Made by a program: the position numbers and the translations under genes. From positions 151,587,425 to 151,651,424 of the forward strand of contig JAHLJT010000631.1 in assembly GCA_031308135.1 (NCBI GenBank): 64,000 nucleotides of DNA, written 5' to 3'. The first letter of the stretch is position 1; each line of letters starts with the position of its first letter. The notes under the pieces were generated by a model. That model worked only from the letters and a program-made list of their open reading frames with translations. It ran no database searches and was not told the origin of the DNA. Source of the DNA: Acheta domesticus (Eukaryota > Arthropoda > Insecta > Orthoptera > Gryllidae). Of this stretch, positions 33,227-43,405 are shown in pieces.

Positions 33227-34294
33227 ATGGACGCGACGATCGCCGATTTCTCCAAGTGCGAAGTGCGAGGTGTTATTCGTTTTTTGCATCACAAAGGGAC
33301 TTCACCCATCGAAATTCATAGAGAACTGATCTCTGCATACGGCCCAAACGTTATGGACATCAAAAACGTCAGGAAGTGGTGCAGAGAATTTTCCGGAGGC
33401 CGAACAAACGTCCACGATGAGCCGGGCAGGGGGCGTCCATCCATCTCCGACGAGGTTGTGGCACGTGTGGACGAGCTCGTGCGCGAAGATCGGCGGTTGA
33501 CGGTTAGGGAAATCTGTGCTATGATTCCGGATGTTTCCAAAACTACTGTTGACAAAATTTTAAGAGACACTTTGGGATTCAATAAAGTGTGCGCCCGATG
33601 GGTACCCCGTCAGCTCACCGATGAACACAAGCGGAAGCGTATTGAGTCGTCCCGTGAATTTCTGCGCCGACATGAAGAAGAAGGGGAACAGTTTCTCGAC
33701 TCTATTGTTACAGGGGACGAAACATGGGTCCACTATTTCACCCCTGAGAGTAAACAAAAATCAATGCAGTGGCGGCACCCAAGTTCGCCGACAGTCAAGA
33801 AGTTCAAAACGACCCCTTCCGCCGGGAAGATCATGGCCACCGTCTTCTGGGACCGACACGGGGTGCTGTTGATCGAATACCTGCCTCGGGGACAAACAAT
33901 CAACGCTGATCGTTATGCGCAAACACTGCAAAACCTTAAACAGGCGATACGAGACAAACGTAAGGGAAGATTGACGAAAGGTGTCTGTCTTCTCCATGAC
34001 AACGCCCGCCCCCATGTTGCCAGGAAGATCCTGGAGCTACTCGCCAAATTCGGTTGGGACGTCCTAGAGCATCCACCCTATAGTCCGGACCTAGCACCGA
34101 GTGACTATCACGTTTTCCCAGCTCTCAAAGAACACCTATCAGGGCAGAGGTTCGAGAACGACGAGGAAGTCACAGAAGCTGTCAACCGTTTCCTCCGTGA
34201 GGCGGGGAAAAACTGGTACGACACGGGGATCAACAAACTCGTGGTGCGACTCCAAAAATGCATCGATCGTAACGGCGACTATGTGGAAAAATAG
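33227..34294 (+). CDS. Mariner transposase, intact, DD34D
   Basis: This cut-and-paste transposase binds the element's TIRs and moves it into TA sites in the nucleus. The start is ATG at 33227 (MDATIADFSKCEVRGVI), giving 355 residues, the usual mariner length; an upstream in-frame ATG at 33131 would add 32 residues of non-family sequence. The N-terminal part holds two helix-turn-helix regions (about 10-60 and 80-115, with VRKWCREF and RPS/SD.VV linker). The catalytic domain shows TGDETWVHYF with D164, LLHDNARPH with D258 and YSPDLAPSDYH with D293. Exactly 34 residues lie between the last two acidic residues, the mariner signature. It ends GDYVEK. There are no stops or frameshifts, so it may be functional or recently so. 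Confidence 0.95.
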   Translation: MDATIADFSKCEVRGVIRFLHHKGTSPIEIHRELISAYGPNVMDIKNVRKWCREFSGGRTNVHDEPGRGRPSISDEVVARVDELVREDRRLTVREICAMIPDVSKTTVDKILRDTLGFNKVCARWVPRQLTDEHKRKRIESSREFLRRHEEEGEQFLDSIVTGDETWVHYFTPESKQKSMQWRHPSSPTVKKFKTTPSAGKIMATVFWDRHGVLLIEYLPRGQTINADRYAQTLQNLKQAIRDKRKGRLTKGVCLLHDNARPHVARKILELLAKFGWDVLEHPPYSPDLAPSDYHVFPALKEHLSGQRFENDEEVTEAVNRFLREAGKNWYDTGINKLVVRLQKCIDRNGDYVEK

Positions 34295-34364
34295 AAAAAA
34301 GTTCAGGCTTTCCAACAATGTACTTTATTTTGAAAATAAATTATGTTTACTATGAAAAATAAAA

Positions 34365-34394
34365 TTGGAGACCTTAATTTACGGACACCCCTCG
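34365..34394 (-). repeat. Mariner 3' terminal inverted repeat
   Basis: TTGGAGACCTTAATTTACGG... to CCCCTCG at 34394, followed by the TA duplication. One mismatch to the 5' repeat. Confidence 0.95.
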
Positions 34395-35409
34395 TATTCA
34401 TATTTTTCCTAATAATTTCATTTCGAATTTTGTCCTTTCTTGAAATTCTTGAAGATCGTCTCCAATAATCCATTTCAGTTGCCAATAATCTTTGTTTTAA
34501 CTGTGAATTTAAAGTCCAAACTTCTGAACCATAAGTCAAGATACTTCTAATTATCGTTTTAAATATTTTAATTTTCGTCTCTTTTTTGATACTTTTATCC
34601 CATAAAATACTATTTAAAATTGAAATCGTTCTTTTTCCTGAATTTATTTTTGACCGAATTTCTGTAAACTGTTTTCCATCATTTGTAATTTTAATTCCCA
34701 AGTACTTATATTCCTTTGTGTGTATAATTTTCCCCATGTCTTCTTCTAAAACCAAATCTGTCCCATTGTCTCCAATTACCATATATTTAGTTTTCTCCAT
34801 ATTCACTTTCAGACCCCACTTGTCATATTCTTGAATTAATTTTCTAGTCATAAATTCTGCATCATCCAAATCCTGTGCTATTATCAGTTGATCATCCGCA
34901 AATTGTAGCGTATAAATTGTGCATTCATTTATAGGTAAACCCATTTTATTACATTTTTTCTTCCAAATTTTTAAACAGTTTTCAATATAAATTTTAAATA
35001 ACGTAGGTGATACACAACATCCTTGACGTAATCCTTTATTTGCTACAAAACCAGTTGATAAAAATTTTCCAATTTTTATTTTCGAAAATGAATTTTTATA
35101 CAATTCTTGAATGGATTTCACTAAAACTGGATTAATATCACTTGTATTCAACGCATCCCATAATTTGATCAACGGTACGCTATCATAAGCTTTTTCAATA
35201 TCAATAAATACTAAATGAAGAGGTTGTGCTCGAACTACTTTTTTTGCAATAATTTCTTGTAAGCAAAATATATGATCTATTGTAGATCTGCCTGCTCTAA
35301 ATCCTGCCTGTTCTTCTGTATCCCTAAAATCATTTTCCAAAAAATACTTAATAATTTTTCCATATACTCTGCTAAATATACTGGTGACCTCTGTAATTTT
35401 TACATTCAT
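34395..35409 (-). pseudogene. LINE reverse transcriptase (ORF2 core)
   Basis: RT blocks in order: EEQAGFRAGRSTIDHI, HLVFIDIEKAYDSVP (first catalytic Asp region), GLRQGCCVSPTLFKIYIE, LQFADDQLIIAQ (the second and third catalytic Asp as FADD), and KEYKYLGIKI, then the thumb and a YWRR.SRISRKDKIRN segment. The frame is intact until the mariner at the TA site. A one-base shift near 35390-35400 separates it from the upstream part. It would reverse-transcribe its own RNA by target-primed reverse transcription if whole. Confidence 0.85.
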
Positions 35410-35961
35410 CTTTCCTGCCTTTTTTATGTATCACTGAAATGTACCCTATCTTCCAATCTTCTGGTACTGTTTCTCCATTTAAACATTTTTCAAATAACTC
35501 TCTTAACAAGGTATGTAATTTATTAGTACCATATTTTAATAACTCTGCTGGAATTCCACCTACACCCGTCGCTCTTCCATTTTTTAATGATTTAATCGAT
35601 TTCTTCACAATTTCGATATCTACAGTAATGTAGCTATTTTCAACATTATGTATTCTAATATTTCTTGTGTTTTCTAAATATTCTTCTCTGGTTTCTGATA
35701 ATAATTCTTGGAAATACTTTTCCCATGCTTGAATATCGATATACTGAATATGTTCATTTTCCCGGGAATTTTTCCTAAATCTCTTAATAATTTTCCATGC
35801 TTCTGTACTTCTCCTTCCGCCAATAAAATTGTCTATTTTTTGACACATGTTATTCCAGTTTAAATTTTTAATATCTGCTACTTTTTTTCTAATCTTAGCT
35901 TGTTGCGCCTTAAATTCTATTTTATCTTGAATTTCTTTTGTATTTAACCATTTTAGATTAA
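35372..35961 (-). pseudogene. LINE ORF2, part upstream of the RT core
   Basis: The frame runs from the truncation point (FNLKWLNTKEIQDKIE) through GGRRSTEAWKIIKRFR, SLKNGRATGVGGIPAELLK and EDWKIGYISVIHKKG to KNYRG, which is the first RT block. The A.G.DGIP and HKKG...NYRG motifs are standard. The endonuclease domain is missing through 5' truncation. Confidence 0.8.
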
Positions 35962-35971
35962 AGCGATTTTA

Positions 35972-37200
35972 GCGATTTTAAAAAACTTTCTTTAAAATTT
36001 GGGGGTACTTACAATGAAGGTCTCCGTACATTTTCAAAATTTTCTCAAAATTGACTCCAAATTTTTCTTTAAATTCCTTGTAAGTATAGTGTAAAATATA
36101 CTTATAAATATATGAAGGTGGTGTAGGTCCTAATTTCACAGTTAACTCTGAATTTTCGAAAATTACAAAAGTTTGAACTTTCTTCGGTCTCTTCCTACTG
36201 CTACAAAGTTGAAGATAGAGATTTTTTCTTCAACTAAAATGTGTTCTCTATCCTGAGTTCTTTAATTAAGATCAAGTAGCTTTGTAGTTTTCGCGCAAAA
36301 TTTCGTGCTATTTGTGCAATTTTAAAAAATTACCAAATCAAGACTTTTTCAAAAACAGCTCTGCATTCATTCTTTAAACTGTTGGTAAGGATAGTGCTTG
36401 GTGTAGTCTGTGAGATGACATAAACGCCATATTGCTCTATTTTTTGCTTTTTCTCTTAAATAACAAAAATTTCATGTATTTGAATTGTCTGCCACGTCGT
36501 TAATATTTACATTATCGGTGATTTGTTTACATTATTATAATTGCGAGTGCATATGCATTAAATAATGTCAGATAAAGTTCCTAAAAAAACTCGATTATTT
36601 TCTCTTAAAAGTAGCTCAAAATTACGCATTTTCAGAAACGCTCAAGAGCCATTTTAAAATAAATGGCTCTAGATTGTTTCTTCAAACTTTTCGAATGGAT
36701 AGTGGAAATTGCGCTCTTTAATATGACGTTAAGTTCAATTTGGTTTGCTTGTTTTTTTAAATTATAGAAATGTAACTTTTTTGAAAGATCTCTCATGCCT
36801 TTGATATTCACACTAACAGCAATTTGTAAACATTATTGTATTTGTAGGTCAATGTGCTTCAAATAACTTCAAAAGCAGTGTTTTGAAAACTCGAAAATTT
36901 TCTGTCAAAAAGATCTTCAAATTTTACATTTACAGTATCGCTTAAACTATTTTCTTTAAAAAAGTTTCAAATTTTTGAAAGAAAATTGCACTTTAGAACG
37001 AGGTTTTACTGTTCTAGAATTAATATTTCCTCTCTACCATTAGGAAATCGAAAAATTAAGAAAATGTCAAAGAATGTACTTTGGGTGGCGATAGATGGCA
37101 GCTGGCCCGAGTATGTGGCAATTGTGAATAGCAAGCCCAGACCCAAGGAATTAGAGAACTAATACGGAAAAGTCTGTTCCATTCTGTAGCACCACTAGTT
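35972..37200 (-). repeat. HINE-like repeat, right part of the copy hosting the LINE
   Basis: Resumes after the 10-bp duplication with AAACTTTCTTTAAAATTTGGGGGTAC and passes through four internal modules. It ends GGCGATAGATGGCAGCTGG, GGAATTAGAGAACTAATACGG and GTAGCACCACTAGTT at about 37198. Confidence 0.75.
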
Positions 37201-37204
37201 AATT

Positions 37205-39290
37205 TTTGAAACATTTTTCTCTCAAACGCGGCATCAACATTTGTTTCAAATTTTCTCCTCTTATATATCAGAGGCTAGTAAAAGTGGTGGCGCTATTCTC
37301 ATTTTTGAAAAAAACTGAATTTTTGAAAATTCCAAAATTTTTACACATGAAGAATTACAGAATTGACGATAGAAGTTTTTGCATTTAACAAAATCTATTT
37401 TAAAAAATCGGCTCTTTAAAAAATGTCATGTAAATTTTTTAGAAAATTAGTAGTGATAATAGTGAGTTGTTATAATAGTAAGAAGTAATAATAAAGTAAA
37501 ATAATGGGTAATTTCTGAATGAAATTTATGTAATTTATGAAATAAATATATTCTCAAAAACCACTCCAAAATTTTTCTTTTCAATTTTATTCCACGGATA
37601 GAACCAAAGAGCGCAAGATATTAGTGTAGATCTCATTTATATTAAAGTCTCGAAATTTTTGAAAACTGCAAAAGTTTAACTTTTATATATTACAAAATCA
37701 ATGATAGAGATTTTCACCTAAATGAAAATCCGTTCTAAATTGGTGGTGCAAAAAGAGCACATATTTTCTCACTCATATTATCACGCAAAATTACTCGAAA
37801 AATTCTCAAGTTTTCGAAACATTTGCGTACTTTTTTTAAGATTATGTTAAGCTTGATTTTTAAGATTATATTATATGTTGAGTACTTTTGTTAAGATTAA
37901 GTTATGTTATGCTACGGAAAATCGATTTCGAGATTTCAATGGAAATACAAGTTAAGAGATCCTCTGATACCGAAAAAATGTTTTTTTTTTACTTTCCCGT
38001 ATACACACGTATACACGGAGTAATACAAGTAGTGTAGGGAAAGTTATGTAATGCTTCGGAATACCGATTTGAGATTTCAACGTAAATACACGTTTTGAGG
38101 TCCTCTGATACCGAAAAAGTGTTTTTTTATTTTCCCGTATACATACGTATATACGGAGTAATACAAGTAGTGTAGGTAAAGTTATGTAATGCTGCGGAAT
38201 ATTTATTTGAAGATTTACACGTTTTGGTGTCTGAGGACACCAAAAAATTGTTCAAAACGTCCGTTCGTCTGTCTGTCCTTCCTTCTATCTGTCTGTCCGT
38301 CTGTCACGTCACACACCACTAGCGCCTAATCCATACGTAGGATTTGTTTCCAAAATGGATATTCCCGGGTCGACCTATATTCTGCCTCGACTAGAAGCTT
38401 TGTGATTTTGGAAAATATTCTTTTAATTTTAGGGTCATGTTTTCATGAAGGTGATGTACATTGTTTTGAAAATGTTGGTAGCTTACCTGCAATGATGCGT
38501 TAAATATTTGCAATATTAAAAAAATAACAAAAACAGAAATTTAAAAAAAAATGTTCCCAAGTTTTAACTCAATACTTTTGATATAATGTTAAATGTACTC
38601 TACCATATGACTTAAAAGTCATTTTGTTCTATTCTTTTGTTGTTGTTTTTCAAAAATTACTCTATTGTAATTTTTTTTACTTCACTCTAACGTCGTTACT
38701 ATTTACATTACCGGCTAAATGTACATTTGCTTAAGTGATAAACTTCCCAAAAATTCTATTTAAATAATCTCAAATTTCCTCACTTTCTTAAATGCTCAAA
38801 TGCCATTTTGTTGAAAATGGCTCAACATTTTTCTTTAATTTTTTGATTGCTTAGTGCTGAATGCATTGAATACGATGTTATAACAGCCATTTTGTTGTAT
38901 TTTTTCCCAAAATGTATTTGAAGCTAATTTTTTGAAAATACGCCTCAAACCCGACACGATGAACAACACCAGCCTTTCATATACATTTTTGCATTTGTGA
39001 GTGGAAGTGCTTTAAATTTTTTCCAACGAAATGCCTAAAAAATCAAGTTTTCTCGGGAAAAAAGTTTCAAATTTTGCGTTTAAACAACAATTTCTTAAAA
39101 GCTTCCAAATTTGTAATAAAAAATTTGGAATTGGACAAGGTTTTCCTCTTCTATAATAACATTAAAAAAAGAAAATTTCATTTCAACCATTAGAAAAACC
39201 GAAAAATTGAGAAATAAAAAAAATTCTTTGGGCGGCGATAGATGGCGGCTGGCAAGAATACAAGGCAAGATCGAAAAGCTAGCCCCCTCC
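37205..39290 (-). repeat. HINE-like repeats, two or more joined copies with tandem end modules
   Basis: A diverged copy (37205-37900) is followed by tandem end modules starting at 37991 and 38129 (138-bp spacing; a partial one precedes). A second copy follows with its core at 38262-38305 (GTCCGTTCGTCTGTCTGTCC), running to GGGCGGCGATAGATGGCGG at about 39246. Confidence 0.62.
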
Positions 39291-39363
39291 AAAAAAAATT
39301 AAAAACTAACCACTTTACTTCCTGTAATGTGATGATGCATTTTAATGATTGTCGGTGTTTTTT

Positions 39364-39595
39364 TCGATTGATTGATTTTTTCGAGTATGTCAGTAACTAA
39401 GTTTAGGGTTGTGAATACCTAGAGATATTGGTGTACTTTCTCCTGTGGATGGTGAGATCCAACGCCGATCTTCAAGTCTGAAGAGACAAGTTCCGACTGG
39501 GTTACAGAATTGTGTGGAAGTGTAGTGCTTATAAATGTCGGTTTAAGTATGTGTAAATAACGAGTGAGGATAGGCTGAGGAACAGGAAGAAGTGC
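39364..39595 (-). repeat. SINE family A, tail part, interrupted by another SINE
   Basis: Starts on plus with the tail CGATTGATTGATT and matches the tail half of the 19955 copy (GAAGTGTAGTGC, GAGGATAGG..GAACAGGAAGA). It stops at about 39595 and resumes at 40116 with GAGAAAGGAAAGACCGCGTG, exactly the next part of the family. Confidence 0.65.
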
Positions 39596-40115
39596 CTCTA
39601 ATCGCGAGGTCCTAGCTTAGTGTCCAGACGATGGTAGGATTTCCGACACTAGCTTGACAGCTAGATCGAATTCTGTCTCTCTGTGGAGGAGAATTCTAGA
39701 AGTCGGCTGCTCTAATCGGTAGTTTTCCGTGCTTTCTCTGACCAATACCAGACGAATGCCGGAGCCGTACCTAACAAAGGGGCCAAGGACCGCATGCGAT
39801 CTTCCTTCCTGTTCCTTGTAATTTCCTCACCCCTTATTCACACCTACATTAACATGTACTACACTACCGTACATGCAGGGACACCGGTCGTGGGCTTAGA
39901 GCTTGTACCGACTGGGGCGAAGCCCCGCTGGTGGGAGATACCTGGTTAGTATCTCTGCATCCGACGCTGCTATCCGACAGTAGATCGGTGTAGAATCTCG
40001 CCATCTAGCGGGGGAAGATCAGAGCCACCTTACGAGGAAAAAACATGCGCTACACATCTGGGTCTAATTACTTTAGCAATTGACGCGTCCGGAATCATTA
40101 ACAATCAATCAAGAG
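39596..40115 (+). repeat. SINE family A, nested copy in opposite orientation
   Basis: Begins TGCCTCTAATCGCGAGGTCC (box A side missing, box B region degenerate) and follows the whole family body: GGAGGAGAATTCTAG, ATGCCGGAGCC, GGACCGCATGCGATC, CATGTACTACACTACC. It ends with the (AATC)n tail at about 40112. It lies inside the minus copy; short AAGARA motifs at both edges could be its target-site duplication. Confidence 0.65.
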
Positions 40116-40265
40116 AAAGGAAAGACCGCGTGCAGTCCTTGGACCGTTTTTTAGGGTACTGCTCCAGCATTCGCCTGGCATTGATCGGAGAATCGACGGA
40201 AAACTACCGATGAGAGTAAACGACTGCAAGAATCCTCCAGACAGCGCCGAGGCTGGTTTCAACCC
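40116..40265 (-). repeat. SINE family A, body part continuing from 39595
   Basis: Continues GAAAGACCGCGTGCAGTCC, GGTACTGCTCCAGCATTCGCC and AAGAATCCTCCAGACAGC. The tRNA head side is lost after CTGGTTTCAACCCACC. Confidence 0.6.
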
Positions 40266-40961
40266 ACCTAGAATACCAAAATGAGCCTGTGCCTATTAGC
40301 GTTGGTGGTGAGAGGATATAGGCGGGATGAGCGGCGGTAGGCTGCCCTGGTTGAGTGGAGCCGTGAATGTGGCGATGACGAAATGGGGCCGGCGAAGGAG
40401 CCTGCGGGGGCGCTGGGGGGGGGTGCTCCTCCTGCACACGGTGTCGCCACGAGTAAACAAACGCACGAATTGTCCAGGTGGCCTTGCCGCAGCATTCGGA
40501 ACCGACGCTCGTTTTTCAACGGCGAGAGCCTTGTTCTGATCTTGTCACACATTCAGGTCGCGTCGCATGCGAGACCAAAGCCTTCTGGGTCAAGTGCCAG
40601 ACTCTGCGACTCTTGCTACGACTGCTGATGAGTCAGCCACCTATACAAGTCTACGTCCTGCGATTGCTTTCCCCATATGAAGAAAGTATCTTTTGTTACC
40701 AACAGAACATCGAAATTACAACCTGCATGATCACACACAAACATGCCCGCTCTCAGAGTGTGAATTGGCACTTGTATCCACAGAGGGCCATTCAAAATGT
40801 TAGAAGGGGACAATATCAAGTACCGAAAGTAAAACGTATACCATCTTCGCTTTCACAACACAGTTTGAACGAATCCTAACAATCCTCACGAGGGTGTTTT
40901 GTTGCCCAATTTGTCATTTGGATTCCTACATTTGAACCCTTCAGAACGTTGATATCATAAG
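40266..40961. other. GC-rich patch and unassigned flank
   Basis: 40300-40620 is GC-rich and open in several frames on both strands (longest 133 codons from 40478). None has a recognisable domain or good splice sites. It may be a decayed element body or CpG island. Confidence 0.3.
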
Positions 40962-41609
40962 TAGAGACTGGAAAAATATGTAGCATGAAAGTTGAAAATA
41001 TGTACATAAATATGTAACGAAAATAGTAAGAATATGTAATAAAAATGTAAAATCGGATATAATATGTAATATTAAAATACACGAATTATAAAACGAACAT
41101 ATACATAATACGAAATTATATTTATAAAAATATTCCTAAAGAAATTTTAAATATAATACATACGTTTGAAAATTCAGGTTGAAGCTGCCAAAGTGATACT
41201 TTTCTCATCTAATGGTGAAACTGATATCAGTCACTGATGCCCACTTCTCGCCACACTGAGTTAACGAAGCAGGCGCTCCGGACTGTGTAAACACCGACTG
41301 CGTCATAATGTAGCATACCTCGAGTAAACAACACGCAGTAATAATATAGAGAAAATTGCTGACTGTCACAAAAATGTTTCTTCTCATAAAAATTCGTAAT
41401 AAAATTGAAGAAAATTTATATAATAAAAAGAATATTTCGTAAAAACGGCAAAATATGTAAAATATGTAATAAAGTACTAAATATGTAGAAATATGTAATG
41501 AAAAATTCTGTTATTGTGTTAGAAACGCGACGATTCGCCAAGATTACAATTCTTAGAGCGGTAAGTAGAAAGACAAAAAATATGTAATTACATAAAAATC
41601 CAGCCTCTA
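40962..41609. mobile_element. Non-autonomous hAT-like element
   Basis: The ends are TAGAGACTGGAAAAATATG (left) and the inverse TAGAGGCTGGATTTTTATG (right). A perfect 8-bp duplication ATCATAAG flanks it (40954-40961 and 41610-41617). TAGAG-type TIRs with 8-bp duplications are hAT features. Numerous AATATGTAA motifs fill both subterminal regions (about 40975-41065 and 41445-41590), as hAT transposase binding sites often do. The 648-bp interior has no transposase. Confidence 0.88.
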
Positions 41610-41654
41610 ATCATAAGTACGGTACTGAATATGGATAAATTGCATTTCTGGCAA

Positions 41655-41998
41655 GGAATGATTGATTGATTTCTGATTCCGGGCGCGTCGCATGCTACGC
41701 CATTAGTATCGTATGTGTAGTGCATGTTTCATCGCGAGAGGGGGCGGTGATGATTCCCCGCTGGATGGAGAAGGCGGCGCCGACCTTCCCGTCGGCTTGC
41801 GGTGTGTTCCCCAACCAGTTACCTCCGACCAGCATGGCACAACCCCTGCGGGAACACGCTGCATTCCCCCGACTGGTCTTCGGGCATGTATGGGGGAGTG
41901 TTGTGCTTGGAAGTGTGTGCGAAAATAAGGGGTGAAGATAGGAGAAGGAAGAAGAAGGAAAGATCGCGCGCTGTCCGTGGCCTGTTTGTTTAGGCTGC
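41655..41998 (-). repeat. SINE family A copy, head-truncated
   Basis: Starts with tail TGATTGATTGATTTCTGATT. Matches ATGTGTAGTGCATGTTTCATC, CCGACTGG..CGGGCATGTATGG and GAAGAAGGAAAGATCGCGCG of the family. The tRNA half is missing. Confidence 0.65.
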
Positions 41999-42001
41999 TT
42001 C

Positions 42002-42104
42002 ACAATATCCCGTGAACGGAAACGTACAGAAAGTTGACCGAAGGATATCTCAGGGGTCCCAGAGATATCCTTTGTACTTTACGTTCCCGTTTGCGGGATA
42101 TTGT
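42002..42104. repeat. Perfectly centred hairpin, about 45-bp arms
   Basis: ACAATATCCCGTGAACGG... to GGATATCTC (42051), a 10-base loop AGGGGTCCCA, then GAGATATCC ... CCCGTTTGCGGGATATTGT. The inner nine and outer bases pair perfectly; the middle has indels. It could be a tiny MITE or a structured RNA; no flanking duplication is evident. Confidence 0.6.
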
Positions 42105-42539
42105 TGGAGCGCCTGGAGGCGTTCACATCATGACGGGAGCGCGCAGCTTGACGGAAGGGTAAGGATGGTCAATCTTTATCTTGGCCCGGAACGGGAAAAC
42201 ACTCGACCAATGAAGGTGCAACAAATGGCAGCAAACTTTTCCATTTGCTCATGCGCGCGACCTGCCCGCGACACTGGCCTGAAACGGAGTTGTGAGTGTT
42301 GTGCAATATTGAGGTTAGAGCGTGGATTTAGAAAGTTACGGTTTGAGGCGGGTTTTGTTAGTCTTTGTTGAGTTGTTTTAGTTCTTCCTAATAATTAGTT
42401 TAATTAGTTTTTTACAGCCTTCTATTCATATCAATACTTAGAATTAAAATTCCCCCCAAATAATAATTAGATATACGGACATTTAGATCTATTGGAGTTG
42501 TTTGTTTTTTGACAAAAGTTTACTGGGTTGTATTTTCTA
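42105..42539. other. Unassigned stretch
   Basis: Left half moderately GC-rich, right half AT-rich. No supported gene or terminus. Confidence 0.4.
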
Positions 42540-43405
42540 TTAATTTCGCAGTATACACGAAGTGATATACTTAGTATAGGGAAAGTTATGTAATGCTGCA
42601 CGAAAAAATGGCGAATTTTCGGTGGAAAAAAATTCATTGCCGTGCCGTGAAAACGAAAAAACGGATAAAACCAGTTGCTAAATTAAGAAAAAACTAGTGG
42701 TGCTACAGAATGGCACAGACTTTCCGTATTAGTTTTCTATTTCCTTGGGTCTTCGCTAGCTAGATAGCTGCAAATTTACTGTGCTTCAGACAACCGGATG
42801 CGTCGTAAATTAAAATTTGCAATTTTGTATATTCTTTCTTTGTTCGTTTTTACATTCGACCTTTTATTAAACTTGTACACAGTAAGAAAAATATATAACT
42901 TATTTTGGACTTTACAGGTAGATGCTGTGTTTGACCCCTTAAAAAACGTTTCAAGGTTTTCGTATATTCAGGTGGGCAAAGAACAATAATCTGTACAGAA
43001 AGCCTTAAACTATATTGCTCCATAAACATAGCATTGTATCGTGAAGCGCGTCTAAGCCACGCGGCCTGGACGAAAATATTAGTTGTGAACCAGCTTTGAT
43101 TTACACGGCTCACTAATTCATTTTAAGTATGAATCATAGATGATGCACTCGGTGGTCAACGTGTTAATCTTCCAGGAATTATTTGTTTTTGAATAAAAAT
43201 TGCTGGCTCTTCAAGGGAGTATTGACAATGCTGGGAATGCAACAATGGAATTCGGTTCAACTAGGCGGCTTGGATGCATTTCGGTACCTATGTAATAAGT
43301 TTCTAGCGTTGAGTTATGCGGAAGTGAATGAAAGTGTGTTCAGAGGTCTTCAAATAAAGAAAGTAATTGCTGGCAGCCATTTCCAAGACTTACTAAATGA
43401 TATTA
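42540..43405 (+). repeat. HINE-like end module joined to family Y
   Basis: End module at 42545-42690 (AAGTGATATACTTAGTATAGGGAAAG), CTAGTGGTGCTACAG at 42695, then a jump after CTTCGCTAGC to family Y landmarks (CAGACAACCGGATGCGTCG at 42786; GACAATGCTGGGAATGCAAC at 43226). About 200 bp between the Y landmarks is not matched elsewhere. Confidence 0.5.

Larger units (their letters stand above)
33063..34396 (+). mobile_element. Full-length mariner-family transposon with TA duplication
   Basis: The element itself is 33065-34394 (1330 bp). The 30-bp terminal inverted repeats at 33065-33094 and 34365-34394 differ at one position (CGAAGG vs CGAGGG near the outer end). TA flanks both ends (33063-33064, 34395-34396), as expected for Tc1/mariner. 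Length, TIR size and an intact transposase make this a structurally complete copy. It is oriented opposite to the host LINE. Confidence 0.95.
32658..35971 (-). mobile_element. RTE-like LINE, 5'-truncated, interrupted by mariner
   Basis: A minus-strand non-LTR retrotransposon starts abruptly near 35961 within coding sequence (5' truncation) and ends in an (AT)n tail at 32658-32712. It is flanked by GCGATTTTAA (32648-32657 and 35972-35981), a 10-bp duplication. Without the 1330-bp mariner it is about 1.98 kb. RT motifs, the mobile-domain end GHIKRME and a short simple-repeat tail fit RTE or a near relative; the endonuclease part is missing, so the clade is not firm. Confidence 0.8.
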
